43,217 nucleotides of DNA from Verrucomicrobiota bacterium (GCA_016235545.1 JACRKB010000061.1:1-43217), one strand, 5' to 3'. Counted from the first letter of the stretch, positions 31,091-39,582 are shown. The notes: generated from the sequence alone by a model not told the origin. Translations and numbers: made by a program.

Positions 31091-34000
31091 CTAGAATTCG
31101 TCGAAGGGGCCGAGGGCTTCGACATCGTAAAGTTTTTCGGCTTCCCAGCTCACGGCGCGTTCAAGGACGGCGAGGCAGTCGGTGGCGGTGCTGAGGAGCT
31201 TTTGCTGCGCGCTGGGGTGGAGGTAGGCGGGGCCGTGGGCGAAGAGGTCAGCCTCGACGGGGCGCACGGCGGCGACAAGTTCGTTGTCCGGCTGGGTGCC
31301 GGCGAGGTCGTGGCGTTTGGCTTGAAAGGCAAGCTGCACGAGGTTCTCGATGCGCTTGGTCTGCGCAGGTGTCGGAACGATAAGCGGGATGCAGCGGAGG
31401 TCGCTGATTTCGTGCCATGTGTTGTTCAGGAACTTCTTGATGTAGAAGCTGACAACGTGGCTGTTGAACAAGGCGAGCAGATGCTCGGCGGGCACGGCGC
31501 GAGCAGTTGGGCAAAGCATCGAAGCTGACGCATCGAACACACAGTCGCGGAGCAGCTTTGACTTTAGGAGGACTCCACGAGCGTGGATGTTGTATGTGAG
31601 GCCCGCAGTGAAGAAGTATCTCGTGCCTTGCCAGCGAGCCGAGCGAGACGAAGAAAGGTAATCAACATCGTCCTTTGTCCAGCGAACAAACAACGGCTCG
31701 TCATCCTGCCACCGGTTGCCGTCCGGGTCGCCCTTGCGGAAGGGCACGAACTGTCCACGTCCGCTGAGGCCGTTGTAGATAGTGGCGATGCGTGGGGCGT
31801 CGTCCGCGTTGGTGTAGTCTTCGCTGGAGCGGAGGCCCACGGCTTCCTTCGGCGCGCGGCGTTTGCCATCCGCGCCGCCAGCGGCCCAGCGCTGCATTTC
31901 GCAGCAGAGTTCGATGAAGTCGGCGTCGGTCACTTCCTTGGCCTTGTGGAGCTTTTCGAGCTGCTTGCGTGGAAGCCCAACATCGAGCGTTGTGTCCCAA
32001 AAGCCGTCCAAGTCTTTGTGCGTCTGCCAGCGTTTGAACAGTTCGGGTTTGCGCTGCTGCCAGGCGAAACGGAAATCGGCTTCGTCCGCCACGAGGTTGC
32101 TCGGGACGATGCGGTAAAGGTCGGTCTTGCCGATGCCGAGTCGCGTGTCGCCAAGCGTCTTGTCCTGCCGCATCGGCTCAATGCACGCTTCCCATGCCGC
32201 ACTGGTGTCCGTCGGATGATTGGGGTCGCCTCCGGCAGCGGTCAGGAGCTGACGGAAGACGGGCGCAATGGTGGTATCGGCGAGCCATGCTTTCGTCCAC
32301 GCGGCGCGCTTGACGACGAGTGCCTGGGCTTGCCGGGTGTCTTCGAGGTAGCCGAGGAAGCGCCCGTTGTTGGCTGTCCGCATTCCTTGCCCGCCTTCCG
32401 CGATGAGGCCCACGAGCGTCACGTCGCCGGGTTTCAGCGTGCGCTGATACTCAGTAATGCGGTCGCGGTTCTTGTCGAAGGCTTTCGAGTCTTTGAAGCA
32501 TTCCCACCATTCCTCAACGAGGGCCTTCACCGGGGCGTTAAACTTCTTCCAGAGGTGAAGTGTGCCGGGTCGCGGCTCGAAGAAGGCGCGTTTGTGGGTG
32601 GTTTGGTAGAGCGCAAGCGGCACGCGATGCACGCGCAAGTCGGGCTTGGTCTGGCCGAGGCGCGTGTGAGTGCCGTGCTCGGCGGGCGTGAGGTCGTCGG
32701 GAAGCTCAGTGCTGGCGGTGAAGGGCACGCTGGCGTGCTGTGGCAGGCTTTCCAGCGCCTTGTCAGGCGCAGTGCCGGGACGCGGGCGCGCTTGGATGAA
32801 GAGGAGTGTGTCGTCGGCCTCCGCCGCGGGCGGTGATTTGCGAGCGACAAAAATGGCGGCGTCCACCGTGGCATCGAACGGGTCGCACTGGCCAAGGTGC
32901 GTGAGCCGGTGGCTTTGGAGCAGCTCGCGCATGGTGGCGAAGCTGGCAAGGGTGAAGAAGGTGTCGGCGGTGATGAAGCCCATGCCACCGCCGGGCCGAA
33001 GGAGTTGGAAGCCAAGGCGGGTGAACCACTCGTAGGTGTCCTCGGCGTAGCCGTGAAGGAACTTCGCCAGCTCCAGCCAAGGCTGCCCGGCCATCGTGTG
33101 GCGCGAGATGTAAGGCGGGTTGCCGAGCCATGCGTCGAAGCCACGTTCAGCGTCCGGGCGCGGTGTGCCGTCGTCGCGGTAGAAGACGGCGGGAAATTCG
33201 AGATGCCAGTGAAAGGGCGTGAGACCGGCGCGCTTGGCGTCGAGCGCGGGGGCGACAGCATCGCGAAGGCGGGTGGCGGCCCGCCGCTCGTCAGCAGGGA
33301 GCTGGGCGACTTCCTCCGGCGCGACGTGGACACGCGCAAGGCTCTGGTAATCGAGTTCGTTGAGCGTGCGCTCGGGAGCGTTCGCGCTTTCCTTGAACGC
33401 GAGCCGGTCGCCAGCGGCAAGCCAGAGATCGGCCACGTCGAGGAACGGTTTCAGGCCGGAGCGGACTTTTTTCCACGCCTCCTCCTTTTGCTTCACCTCC
33501 TCCATTGCGGTGCTGGGAGTGCCGGCGATGGTGGCGTTGGTCTCGATGACCTCGGCGAGCGCGGCGGGCAGCCGGGAGCCAACGTCGAAGGTGGCCTGCC
33601 TCTTCTGCTCCTCGGTCGCGGTGGGCAAGTGCTGAAGCTGCTTCGGTTCCGCGAAGAGGAGGGAGTTGCCGTGGCGAAGGTGGTGGTCGAGGAAGTTCAG
33701 CGGCTCCTCGGCGGCGATGCAGGTGAGCCAGAGGGAGAGCTTCGCCAGTTCGACGGCCATCGGGTTGTAGTCAACGCCGTGGATGCAGCTCTCGACGACC
33801 CGGCGACGCCAGTAGGCAGTCTCGGCCTGCTCCTGGGAGACGCCGGGCGGAACCGGATGGCGTCCGTCAGCCTTGATTTGCGCGGCGGTGCGCCGGCTGC
33901 CGCCGGTGCGGACTTCCTGCTCAGTCATCAGCCGCGTGGTCGGATGCTTGCGGATTTCGCGGGTAAGGAACTCGGTCGCGCGCACGAGGAAGTGGCCGCT

Positions 34001-35605
34001 GCCCATCGCGGGGTCCACGAGCCGGAGACCAAGGACCGCGAGGGCGAAGGAGTTGTCGCGCTTCTGCTCGTCGTTCTTCTTTGCCAAGGCGCGGCGCACG
34101 CCATCGCTGGTGTCAATCTCGGTGAGCAACGGGGCGAGGGTCTCGCGCAGGAGATAGAGGACAATCCAGTCGGGCGTATAAAAGATGCCCTTGCTGTGGT
34201 TCTGGCCGTTGGCGTTGACGAGTGAGAGCCGGCCCTCGGCATTGACGGCGAGTTGCGCACCGAGCAAGCCCTCGTAGATGTCGCCAAGCTGGCGGACTTC
34301 AAGGGAGGCGTAATCAATCGTGTCGTCAGTGCGGACGGTGCGCTGGCGGCGGTTGCTGCCGGCGGGTTGGTCGAAAATGAGAAGGCGAAGGACGTTCGCA
34401 AGCGTGGCATCGCCGACTTTCCACTGAGCAATGCGCGGATGCTCGTGCGGGGAGAAAAGGCCGCCGTTGTAGCGGGTGACGCCGGTTGCTGCGTTGCGGT
34501 CCTCGTGGGTGCCGTTGATGAGGTCGAACGACTTGAGCAGTGAATCGTAAAGGTCGGTGAAGGCGTCGTCGGTGAATTTCGCGCCACCTTTCAACTCGGG
34601 GACGAGGCGAGCGAGACTGTAACGCTCGTTGTAAATCTTGTTGCCAGCCTGACCGCGCGCCTTCACTGGAAGCAGGCCGCGACTTTCCGCGTAGAGGATG
34701 AAGAGCAGACGGTAGAGGAAAACGAGAGAGGTCTCGTAGAGTTCAGGATAGTTGGCGGCGGTGATGCCGTTGTCCGCACAAGCGCGATAGCCGGTGGCAA
34801 GGTCTTCGAGCACGTCGAAGATGCGGTCCTTGAGATTCTTTTCGAGTGCGACCTGACGGGTGAGAGCTTCCTCACGGAGCTGGTCTAGCAGGCAGCGGCC
34901 ATCAGCACGGGCGAAAGCCTGTGGGCGGAAGAGCGCCACGAAATAGCGGAAGTCTTCGAGCGAGCAGAAGGCGTCTCCTTGGGCGAGGGTGAACTCGAAG
35001 TAGGTGTCGGCGGCAGCCTGCTCGCAGTAGAGACGCCAGCGGCAGCCATTGGTGAGGACGGCCCAATTGAAAAAGCGCGTGCCATCCGCGTCCTTGGCGT
35101 GGCGGAGGTAATCCTGGATTTGTTCGCTAGGAAACCAGCCGGGCGTTTCCCTGTCGGAGGCTTCGTCGAGCGGGTGGCCCCATTTCTTGGCTTCCAGTGC
35201 ATTGTCAGCAAGTCGGAAAATGTCGGTGGCGTCGGTCGCAGAGGCGCCTTGCTCGGCGCGTGCGGAATCCGGGAAGAGAACGTAGTCGGGACGTTTGCGC
35301 GTCGGGCCGTGTGGAAGATTCGCCTCGGGAATAAAATGCCAGCCCAGGGCTTTGAGAACGGGGTCGAGGAAGGCGGTGCGGGTGTGAGCTTCCCCCTGGC
35401 GGGCGAGGCCGGTTGCCTTTTCCTTCCACAAGGCGAGCAGTTCACGATGCAGACTTTCAACATCCTTTGCCGGCGGAAATTCCGCGCTGCTGGCAAAGTG
35501 CCGTTGAAGGTAGTTGGAGGAAAATAGCCCGTGACTGTGAAGTGCGCCGGTGACTTCGGACTGCGGGAGCGCGAAGTCGAGTTGGTTGACGTGCTTCTTG
35601 TTCAT
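31091..35605 (-). CDS. Single-chain type IIG-like restriction-modification enzyme (Eco57I-like)
   Basis: This 1504-residue protein appears to combine nuclease, adenine methyltransferase and target recognition. An N-terminal PD-(D/E)xK-like nuclease is suggested by Asp107 in KRPDYVLFPD and E138-A-K140 in NALEAKKWG. A helical connector follows. The N6-adenine methyltransferase has motif I in LRLVDPAMGSGHFLVRA (about residue 530) and the catalytic NPPY in AWLGNPPYISRHTM (about 827). The C-terminal 500 residues resemble a target recognition region (for example NTWHEISDLRCIPLIVPT). This matches type IIG enzymes; BREX PglX and DISARM methylases are related but lack a nuclease and sit in larger operons, which are absent here. 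ATG 35605 is chosen; 21 extra codons upstream are poorly supported. It is the largest cargo gene of the element. Confidence 0.85.
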   Translation of the reverse strand: MNKKHVNQLDFALPQSEVTGALHSHGLFSSNYLQRHFASSAEFPPAKDVESLHRELLALWKEKATGLARQGEAHTRTAFLDPVLKALGWHFIPEANLPHGPTRKRPDYVLFPDSARAEQGASATDATDIFRLADNALEAKKWGHPLDEASDRETPGWFPSEQIQDYLRHAKDADGTRFFNWAVLTNGCRWRLYCEQAAADTYFEFTLAQGDAFCSLEDFRYFVALFRPQAFARADGRCLLDQLREEALTRQVALEKNLKDRIFDVLEDLATGYRACADNGITAANYPELYETSLVFLYRLLFILYAESRGLLPVKARGQAGNKIYNERYSLARLVPELKGGAKFTDDAFTDLYDSLLKSFDLINGTHEDRNAATGVTRYNGGLFSPHEHPRIAQWKVGDATLANVLRLLIFDQPAGSNRRQRTVRTDDTIDYASLEVRQLGDIYEGLLGAQLAVNAEGRLSLVNANGQNHSKGIFYTPDWIVLYLLRETLAPLLTEIDTSDGVRRALAKKNDEQKRDNSFALAVLGLRLVDPAMGSGHFLVRATEFLTREIRKHPTTRLMTEQEVRTGGSRRTAAQIKADGRHPVPPGVSQEQAETAYWRRRVVESCIHGVDYNPMAVELAKLSLWLTCIAAEEPLNFLDHHLRHGNSLLFAEPKQLQHLPTATEEQKRQATFDVGSRLPAALAEVIETNATIAGTPSTAMEEVKQKEEAWKKVRSGLKPFLDVADLWLAAGDRLAFKESANAPERTLNELDYQSLARVHVAPEEVAQLPADERRAATRLRDAVAPALDAKRAGLTPFHWHLEFPAVFYRDDGTPRPDAERGFDAWLGNPPYISRHTMAGQPWLELAKFLHGYAEDTYEWFTRLGFQLLRPGGGMGFITADTFFTLASFATMRELLQSHRLTHLGQCDPFDATVDAAIFVARKSPPAAEADDTLLFIQARPRPGTAPDKALESLPQHASVPFTASTELPDDLTPAEHGTHTRLGQTKPDLRVHRVPLALYQTTHKRAFFEPRPGTLHLWKKFNAPVKALVEEWWECFKDSKAFDKNRDRITEYQRTLKPGDVTLVGLIAEGGQGMRTANNGRFLGYLEDTRQAQALVVKRAAWTKAWLADTTIAPVFRQLLTAAGGDPNHPTDTSAAWEACIEPMRQDKTLGDTRLGIGKTDLYRIVPSNLVADEADFRFAWQQRKPELFKRWQTHKDLDGFWDTTLDVGLPRKQLEKLHKAKEVTDADFIELCCEMQRWAAGGADGKRRAPKEAVGLRSSEDYTNADDAPRIATIYNGLSGRGQFVPFRKGDPDGNRWQDDEPLFVRWTKDDVDYLSSSRSARWQGTRYFFTAGLTYNIHARGVLLKSKLLRDCVFDASASMLCPTARAVPAEHLLALFNSHVVSFYIKKFLNNTWHEISDLRCIPLIVPTPAQTKRIENLVQLAFQAKRHDLAGTQPDNELVAAVRPVEADLFAHGPAYLHPSAQQKLLSTATDCLAVLERAVSWEAEKLYDVEALGPFDEF

Positions 35606-35782
35606 CCGGCGGCTGGCGACGATGTAGCCGATTGAGGGGGCATGGGCAAGCAATGGCGCAGATAACAATCATTGCGCCCAGTTTTCGCGAGGCGTCTCGT
35701 GACGAATACGCCGTCAGCCGCAGACCTCTGGCGTGGCGGGATTGGGGCTTGGATTCCAAGCGTCTGGTGCTAGGCTGCCAGC
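35606..35782. other. Intergenic region between R-M gene and DUF433/DUF5615 pair
   Basis: The flanking genes diverge, so promoters in both directions lie here. A 26-base sequence at 35698-35723 (starting CGTGACGAATACGCCGTCAG) recurs at 36419-36444 with about 22 matches, on the other side of the toxin-antitoxin pair. No gene is seen. Confidence 0.4.
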
Positions 35783-36007
35783 ATGTCAGAACGCATCACA
35801 GTCAGCCCGGATGTCTGCAACGGAAAGCCGGTGGTCTGCGGCACGCGGGTCACGGTGCAAACGGTGCTGGAGTTTCTGGCCGCCGGTGATTCGGTGGAGG
35901 ATGTGCTGGCCGAGTATCCGTCGCTGCGCCCCGAGGACGTGCGCGCCTGCCTGGATTACGCGTCGCGGCTGATGGGGAACCATTTCACGCTGCTGCCCGT
36001 GGCATGA
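35783..36007 (+). CDS. DUF433 antitoxin
   Basis: This 74-residue DUF433 protein has ITVSPDVCNGKPVVCGTRVT at the start, then VEDVLAEYPSLRPEDVRACL. The fold is a winged helix, and such proteins pair with PIN-like DUF5615 toxins as antitoxins and DNA-binding repressors. Its ATG follows a possible -10-like TAGGCT. The stop overlaps the start of the next gene (ATGA), so the antitoxin is made first and coupled to the toxin. It is clearly a different toxin-antitoxin type from the HigBA-SecB-like operon on the same element. Confidence 0.9.
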   Translation: MSERITVSPDVCNGKPVVCGTRVTVQTVLEFLAAGDSVEDVLAEYPSLRPEDVRACLDYASRLMGNHFTLLPVA

Positions 36008-36345
36008 AAGGGTTGCTCCTCGACGAGAACCTGCCCGCGCGGCTCACGTTCCAGCCAAGCCTGCCGGTGATTTCCACGTCCGTTCTGGGAGCCAGCCCTA
36101 GCGACACGCAAGTCTGGGAATACGCGCGGCGAGAGGAGCTGGTCATCGTGACCAAGGACGCCGATTTTTCCGGGCGCATCATCCTGCACACGCCGCCGCC
36201 CTGGGTGGTGCATTTGCGATTCGGCAACCTGCGCCGCCGGGAGTTTCACGCGGTGTTGGCAAAGGTGTGGCCGCAGGTCGAGGCGTTGCTCAAAACGCAC
36301 AAACTGGTGAATGTCCACGCTGACCGGGTCGAAGGCATCAGCTAA
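36004..36345 (+). CDS. DUF5615 PIN-like toxin
   Basis: This 113-residue protein belongs to the DUF5615/Mut7-C-like PIN nucleases. The acidic active-site residues are seen in LLLDENLPARL (Asp-Glu near the N-terminus) and VTKDADFSG (the second acidic pair). Toxins of this kind are thought to cleave RNA. It overlaps the DUF433 antitoxin gene by four bases. The C-terminal part (VVHLRFGNLRRREFHAVLAK) is also as in the family. Activity is inferred. The pair lies next to the right end of the element. Confidence 0.87.
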   Translation: MKGLLLDENLPARLTFQPSLPVISTSVLGASPSDTQVWEYARREELVIVTKDADFSGRIILHTPPPWVVHLRFGNLRRREFHAVLAKVWPQVEALLKTHKLVNVHADRVEGIS

Positions 36346-36853
36346 AAGCGCAGTGACGGCCTGAACTGGCTCGCGCCGGATAATTGTCGAAAGGCGCGTT
36401 CGGTATCCGTCAGGCATCCGTGACGAATGCGCTGACAGCCGCCGGAGCGACTCCCCGGCTTGGTCGCGGAGAAGGCTGCCGGCGCAATGGTCGCGCTGAC
36501 TTGATTCGGAGCGAGCGGAGTCGGGCAACTTGGAAGTGGAGTCGGCGGAGCGCGCAAGGTTGTCCGTCTCCGTGAGCGCGCCGGTCGCGAGGTTCTGGGA
36601 GTGACGGTCGCAACTTCCCGCCGCGACGAGCCAAGCTGACGAGTTGGAGAGTGTCCGCAGGAGCATCGGAAATGAGTCTGCGCGGGCTGGTCGCGGCGGA
36701 AAATCAGGAGTCAAAATCTGATACTGCAAATCTGATACTGTTTGCCCGTTTTCATGCAGATTTGGGAGGACTCGTGATGACCGCACTTTGCGCAAGTGCC
36801 TGTGAACACGACAAGTGATGACTCGTGAGGACCGGGGAAAAGTGCGTTCGTCA
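36346..36853. other. Gene-free right end of the integrative element
   Basis: These 508 bases hold no convincing gene. Present are the 26-base echo at 36419-36444 and, nearer attR, the paired 11-bp repeats at 36716-36740. Composition changes to AT-richer DNA from about 36700. Integrase, excisionase or replication-origin sites are the likely content. Confidence 0.5.
36716..36740 (+). promoter_or_regulatory. Paired 11-bp repeats, putative integrase arm sites (right)
   Basis: Two direct copies of ATCTGATACTG (36716-36726 and 36730-36740) with a CAA spacer repeat the pair found at 25773-25796, same orientation. Confidence 0.6.
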
Positions 36854-36893
36854 ATTTCGAGTCAGGTGCCTTTAACCACTCAGCCACCCTTCC
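36854..36893. repeat. Right att site (orphan 5' half of tRNA-Ser)
   Basis: These 40 bases are identical to 25682-25721. There is no 3' half of the tRNA beside it, so it is not a gene. It is presumably the original chromosomal 5' half, displaced when the element entered. Confidence 0.93.
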
Positions 36894-36897
36894 GACA

Positions 36898-36956
36898 TGG
36901 GCGTAGTTTGCGAGGATCCGCGTCGGCGGCAAGCTGATTCGCCAAGGCATCAACTC
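36898..36956 (+). pseudogene. Remnant of a second integrase gene outside attR
   Basis: Aligned with 25895-25950, the integrase N-terminal coding region, about 50 of 56 bases match. In the right frame it reads FARIRVGGKLIRQGIN, preceded by a TAG where the intact gene has a Tyr codon. The similarity stops after about 20 codons. It begins five bases from attR, so it is probably the trace of a related element once present at the same tRNA. Confidence 0.8.
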
Positions 36957-36992
36957 ATGGGAAGCATGACAGCTTCTTGCGGACGGCCCCGG

Positions 36993-37415
36993 CTATCGGC
37001 GCTGACTCTGCATCAACTCGTATTGTTTGACTGCTTGGACCGCGCGGCTGTCGCCCTTGGCCGCGAGGGCATAAATGTCAGTCATGACTGCTGCCATGGC
37101 ATCGTTCAAGACCATGCGTTGCTGGGCCGACACTGATTGGGTGGCTCGTAATTGTTGCAGACGCACGACCGCATCTTCGAACTTGCCGCTTTTGTAGGCT
37201 TCCACGGCCTGCTTCAGTTGCTGCCCGGGAGCGGGGAGGGGCGGTAATCCTTCGGACGGTGGCGATGTCGACGTTGCCTCCGTGCTGGCCAGGGCGTTAG
37301 CGGCTTTTTCGAGCTCCGCGTTTGCCGGGCCAGTAGCGGACTTCTTGCGGCATCCAAGAGCCGTGATGGACAAGCTGGCACACAAAACCATCATCGTTGC
37401 AAATTCGTTTTTCAT
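36993..37415 (-). CDS. Small lipoprotein with TPR-like region
   Basis: This 140-residue protein begins with a lipoprotein signal peptide (MKNEFATMMVLCASLSITAL) with lipobox ALGC, so Cys22 should be lipidated. A low-complexity Ser/Pro/Thr-rich linker follows. Residues 68 to about 136 are helical, with one TPR-like unit (LKQAVEAYKSGKFEDAVVRL). No function was recognised. It lies 30 bases downstream of a prepilin-like gene on the same strand and could be its partner in the same transcript. Confidence 0.75.
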   Translation of the reverse strand: MKNEFATMMVLCASLSITALGCRKKSATGPANAELEKAANALASTEATSTSPPSEGLPPLPAPGQQLKQAVEAYKSGKFEDAVVRLQQLRATQSVSAQQRMVLNDAMAAVMTDIYALAAKGDSRAVQAVKQYELMQSQRR

Positions 37416-37445
37416 CCTCAGATTCCTTGAGATCGAGCAGCGGCA

Positions 37446-38192
37446 TTATCTGCCATTTGCCGTGTTCGGGCTGCAAAAGAGCCGGTTCCTGGCGGGGAGC
37501 GCTTGCTCCGTATAGAAGTCCACAGTCTTGATATACTCGACATGGCCGTCCAAGACCCCGACGGTGGTTCCCAAGTTATGCATCGTGGTAACGCCTTCAG
37601 CAGGGCTGCTTGACCCGTCGTTCCAATCACCTGGGTTGTTTTCGAATGCCTGCCAGAAAATGATGTCGTTGGGCTGGTATTGGGTGGTCCGGTAAGACCT
37701 TCCCGCAATCGCCCCGTAACCGCACACGGCACCGTTCATCAGAAAGCTTGTCATCTTCTGCGCTCGGGAATTGAAGCTTGGAATCGCGTTGGTCCTCTCG
37801 GACGGGCACCGGTATAGGGCCACGGTTTTGATGTAGGGGTAAAGGACCCCGCCCTGATAAGCCAGCTCCGGATTGGTGTTGTAGGGTGCGGCGTTCAAAT
37901 TGGGAACGCTTCCGCCCAAGGCGTCGTAAAGCCAGCCTCTCGCCAGCCAAGGCGAATTCCAGTTCGGTTCGGTCAGCAGGTCCGTCGCCTCAGTGGAATA
38001 GAGATGTATGGCCAGCATGAACTGCTTGACGTTGTTCTGGCATTTCACGGCTACTGCCTTGCTCTTCGCCTTGGATAGCGCTGGCAGAAGCATCCCGGCC
38101 AGTATCGCAATGATGGCGATGACGACGAGCAGCTCGATGAGGGTGAACGCGCTGCGTTTGGCGACAGTGCGGGCGAAGGATAGACGATTCAT
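37446..38192 (-). CDS. Prepilin-like protein (type II secretion/type IV pilin N-terminus)
   Basis: This 248-residue protein has a prepilin peptidase site and pilin helix: [20 protein letters not shown]. Cleavage is expected just before Phe, with Glu at position 5. The C-terminal domain has an H-x-G-x2-V-x-D-G-H-like end ([20 protein letters not shown]), as in the large verrucomicrobial and planctomycetal prepilin families (DUF1559-like). These are exported by pilus or type II secretion machinery; function is not known. ATG 38192 starts the short basic leader. It is followed by a lipoprotein gene. A 14-bp inverted repeat lies upstream. Confidence 0.88.
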   Translation of the reverse strand: MNRLSFARTVAKRSAFTLIELLVVIAIIAILAGMLLPALSKAKSKAVAVKCQNNVKQFMLAIHLYSTEATDLLTEPNWNSPWLARGWLYDALGGSVPNLNAAPYNTNPELAYQGGVLYPYIKTVALYRCPSERTNAIPSFNSRAQKMTSFLMNGAVCGYGAIAGRSYRTTQYQPNDIIFWQAFENNPGDWNDGSSSPAEGVTTMHNLGTTVGVLDGHVEYIKTVDFYTEQALPARNRLFCSPNTANGR

Positions 38193-38281
38193 GGTTGGCT
38201 GCGAGTTGTCTGGTTGGCCAAAGTTGCTGCCACAGTCATTACACGCCAAGGGCGACTCTGCCAAGTGTGCAGTAATGTATT

Positions 38282-38359
38282 CGACCCGGGTGAAGGCGGT
38301 TGTCGCGGGCTGGAAGTGACCGGCCTACACGGTCTGATTGCGATGCTTCACCCGGGTCG
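38282..38359. repeat. Perfect 14-bp inverted repeat upstream of the prepilin-like gene
   Basis: CGACCCGGGTGAAG (38282-38295) and CTTCACCCGGGTCG (38346-38359) are exact inverses with a 50-base loop. It lies between the 3' end of the 295-residue gene and the prepilin-like gene, so it may end one transcript or control the next. Confidence 0.7.
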
Positions 38360-38416
38360 TAAGCGTAGGAGGCGTAGGAGAGGCGATTATTCCGGACAAG
38401 CCAAAGGGGACTCGCG

Positions 38417-39304
38417 CTAGGCGCTGCCGTAGCGGATGCGCAGGTCTCCCAGATGGCCGCCCTTGCGCTCGGTGTCGAACATCACCTTGGGCGCAATGAG
38501 TGCGGCGCGGCTCACGATATAGCAGGTCGCGTCGTCCTCCTGAAGTTGGTGGAGTGGGTAGAAGGGCAGCCGTGTGACCCGCACGTCTTGCAGGGAGCCG
38601 GTCTTCACGGCGCGGTGCAGTTCCTTCATCAGCCGGTGCCCGCTCTGAATGAGGAAGCGGTATTGCTGCTCCTCGTGCGTGAGGCCGAGGTCGTAGAAGA
38701 TGGCGGCTATCTGCCGGAGCCGGATGAAGTATTCGCAGCGACTCTCCGCCCATTCGAGTTCCGCCTGCTTGTCCTTGAAGGCGAATGCTTGGACAAGGTG
38801 GAAGATGGTGTCCTCCGCCGGAGCCGGGGCGTCGGCATCCAGATACAGGCGCTTGGTCTGCTTGAGCCGCGCGTCAATCAAGTCGAGCCGGCCTTCGCGA
38901 TTGAAGCGGTGAGTGATCTTCACCAGGTCGTAGGCGCCAATCGCCACGCGGAAATTTGTCGTGAGGAAGAGGTGGTCGAAGACGACCTTGATCTCGATCG
39001 GGGCGTCCTTCGTGGTTGTGAGCCGCCCGATGTAGCTCCGCTCAGCCATGTTAAAAACAGGCACGGGCGTCTGCTTGAGCTGTTCCCATTGTGCGGTGTC
39101 CACATGGCCGAGGCGCAGCGCAAGTTTGCGCACGCGTTGCGCGAGTTGGTAATGGGGGCCTTGGCGGTAGGGCTGTGTCTGGCGCTCCAGTTCCCTCACC
39201 TCGTCCAGGGTGATGGGCTGCTCGTCGGTGAGCCGACGCTCGTATGCAGCAATGTTGTCGGCGAGAAATTCGGGTGCGTCAACGGTTTGAAGGGCGGTCA
39301 ACAT
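38417..39304 (-). CDS. Unrecognised protein, 295 residues
   Basis: This protein of about 295 residues was not recognised. It is rich in charged and aromatic residues, has no signal peptide, and appears cytoplasmic. Notable parts are YRQGPHYQLAQRVRKLALRL, PIEIKVVFDHLFLTTNFRVA (beta strands), ESRCEYFIRLRQIAAIFYDL and the end GGHLGDLRIRYGS. ATG 39304 is chosen; an ATG at 39370 would add 22 residues, and the frame is open further to 39490. Codon use is like its neighbours and it lies outside the integrative element. There is no informative neighbour. Confidence 0.65.
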   Translation of the reverse strand: MLTALQTVDAPEFLADNIAAYERRLTDEQPITLDEVRELERQTQPYRQGPHYQLAQRVRKLALRLGHVDTAQWEQLKQTPVPVFNMAERSYIGRLTTTKDAPIEIKVVFDHLFLTTNFRVAIGAYDLVKITHRFNREGRLDLIDARLKQTKRLYLDADAPAPAEDTIFHLVQAFAFKDKQAELEWAESRCEYFIRLRQIAAIFYDLGLTHEEQQYRFLIQSGHRLMKELHRAVKTGSLQDVRVTRLPFYPLHQLQEDDATCYIVSRAALIAPKVMFDTERKGGHLGDLRIRYGSA

Positions 39305-39582
39305 ACGGCGCTGACTGTCAGAGGCGCGGGCGCAGGGATTATTCCCACCGTCATCTCGGCCCGGAGACATGAAGTTGAAATGGAACGGCTCATTTCCACT
39401 CAGAGAGGCAGTTGACGCAAGGTAGCGCGGAGCAGGGAGCAACGGAGAACTGCAAGAGCTGAACGCATGAGCCCAGTTGGAGCGGTCCAAGAATTTGTCC
39501 CCGCGTCGTGAATGGGACCGCAGACTTCAACCGCATCGTCTTCTCAGCAGGAATATCTTCCGCTCGCGGGCCTCCAACGATT

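Larger units (their letters stand above)
25682..36893. mobile_element. Integrative element in tRNA-Ser(CGA) carrying TAC, type IIG-like R-M and TA genes
   Basis: The element is bounded by a perfect 40-bp direct repeat (25682-25721 and 36854-36893) that equals the 5' half of tRNA-Ser. Between the att copies are 11.2 kb with a tyrosine integrase at the left end reading inward, an unknown gene, an excisionase-like gene and an HUH replication initiator, then three cargo modules (HigB/HigA/SecB-like operon with an MbcA-like gene, a single-chain restriction-modification enzyme, a DUF433/DUF5615 pair). Paired ATCTGATACTG repeats lie inside both ends. No conjugation, capsid or relaxase/T4SS genes are seen, so it is probably a mobilisable or plasmid-like integrative element, not a phage or an ICE. 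Confidence 0.88.

Noticed and set aside
32897..34225. A 442-codon frame on the + strand
   Set aside because: It is antisense to the restriction-modification gene, in which methyltransferase motifs are intact; no domain is seen in the + frame.
31091..35605. BREX PglX or DISARM methylase
   Set aside because: None of the companion genes of those systems is present, and an N-terminal D...ExK nuclease-like site is visible, so a single-chain type IIG-like enzyme is preferred.
36854..36893. A second tRNA-Ser gene
   Set aside because: Only the 5' half is present; the variable arm, T arm and 3' acceptor strand are missing, so it is an att site.
25682..36893. Prophage or conjugative element
   Set aside because: No capsid, terminase, tail, relaxase with type IV secretion, or lysis genes are seen; integrase, HTH and HUH initiator alone fit a plasmid-like or mobilisable element better.
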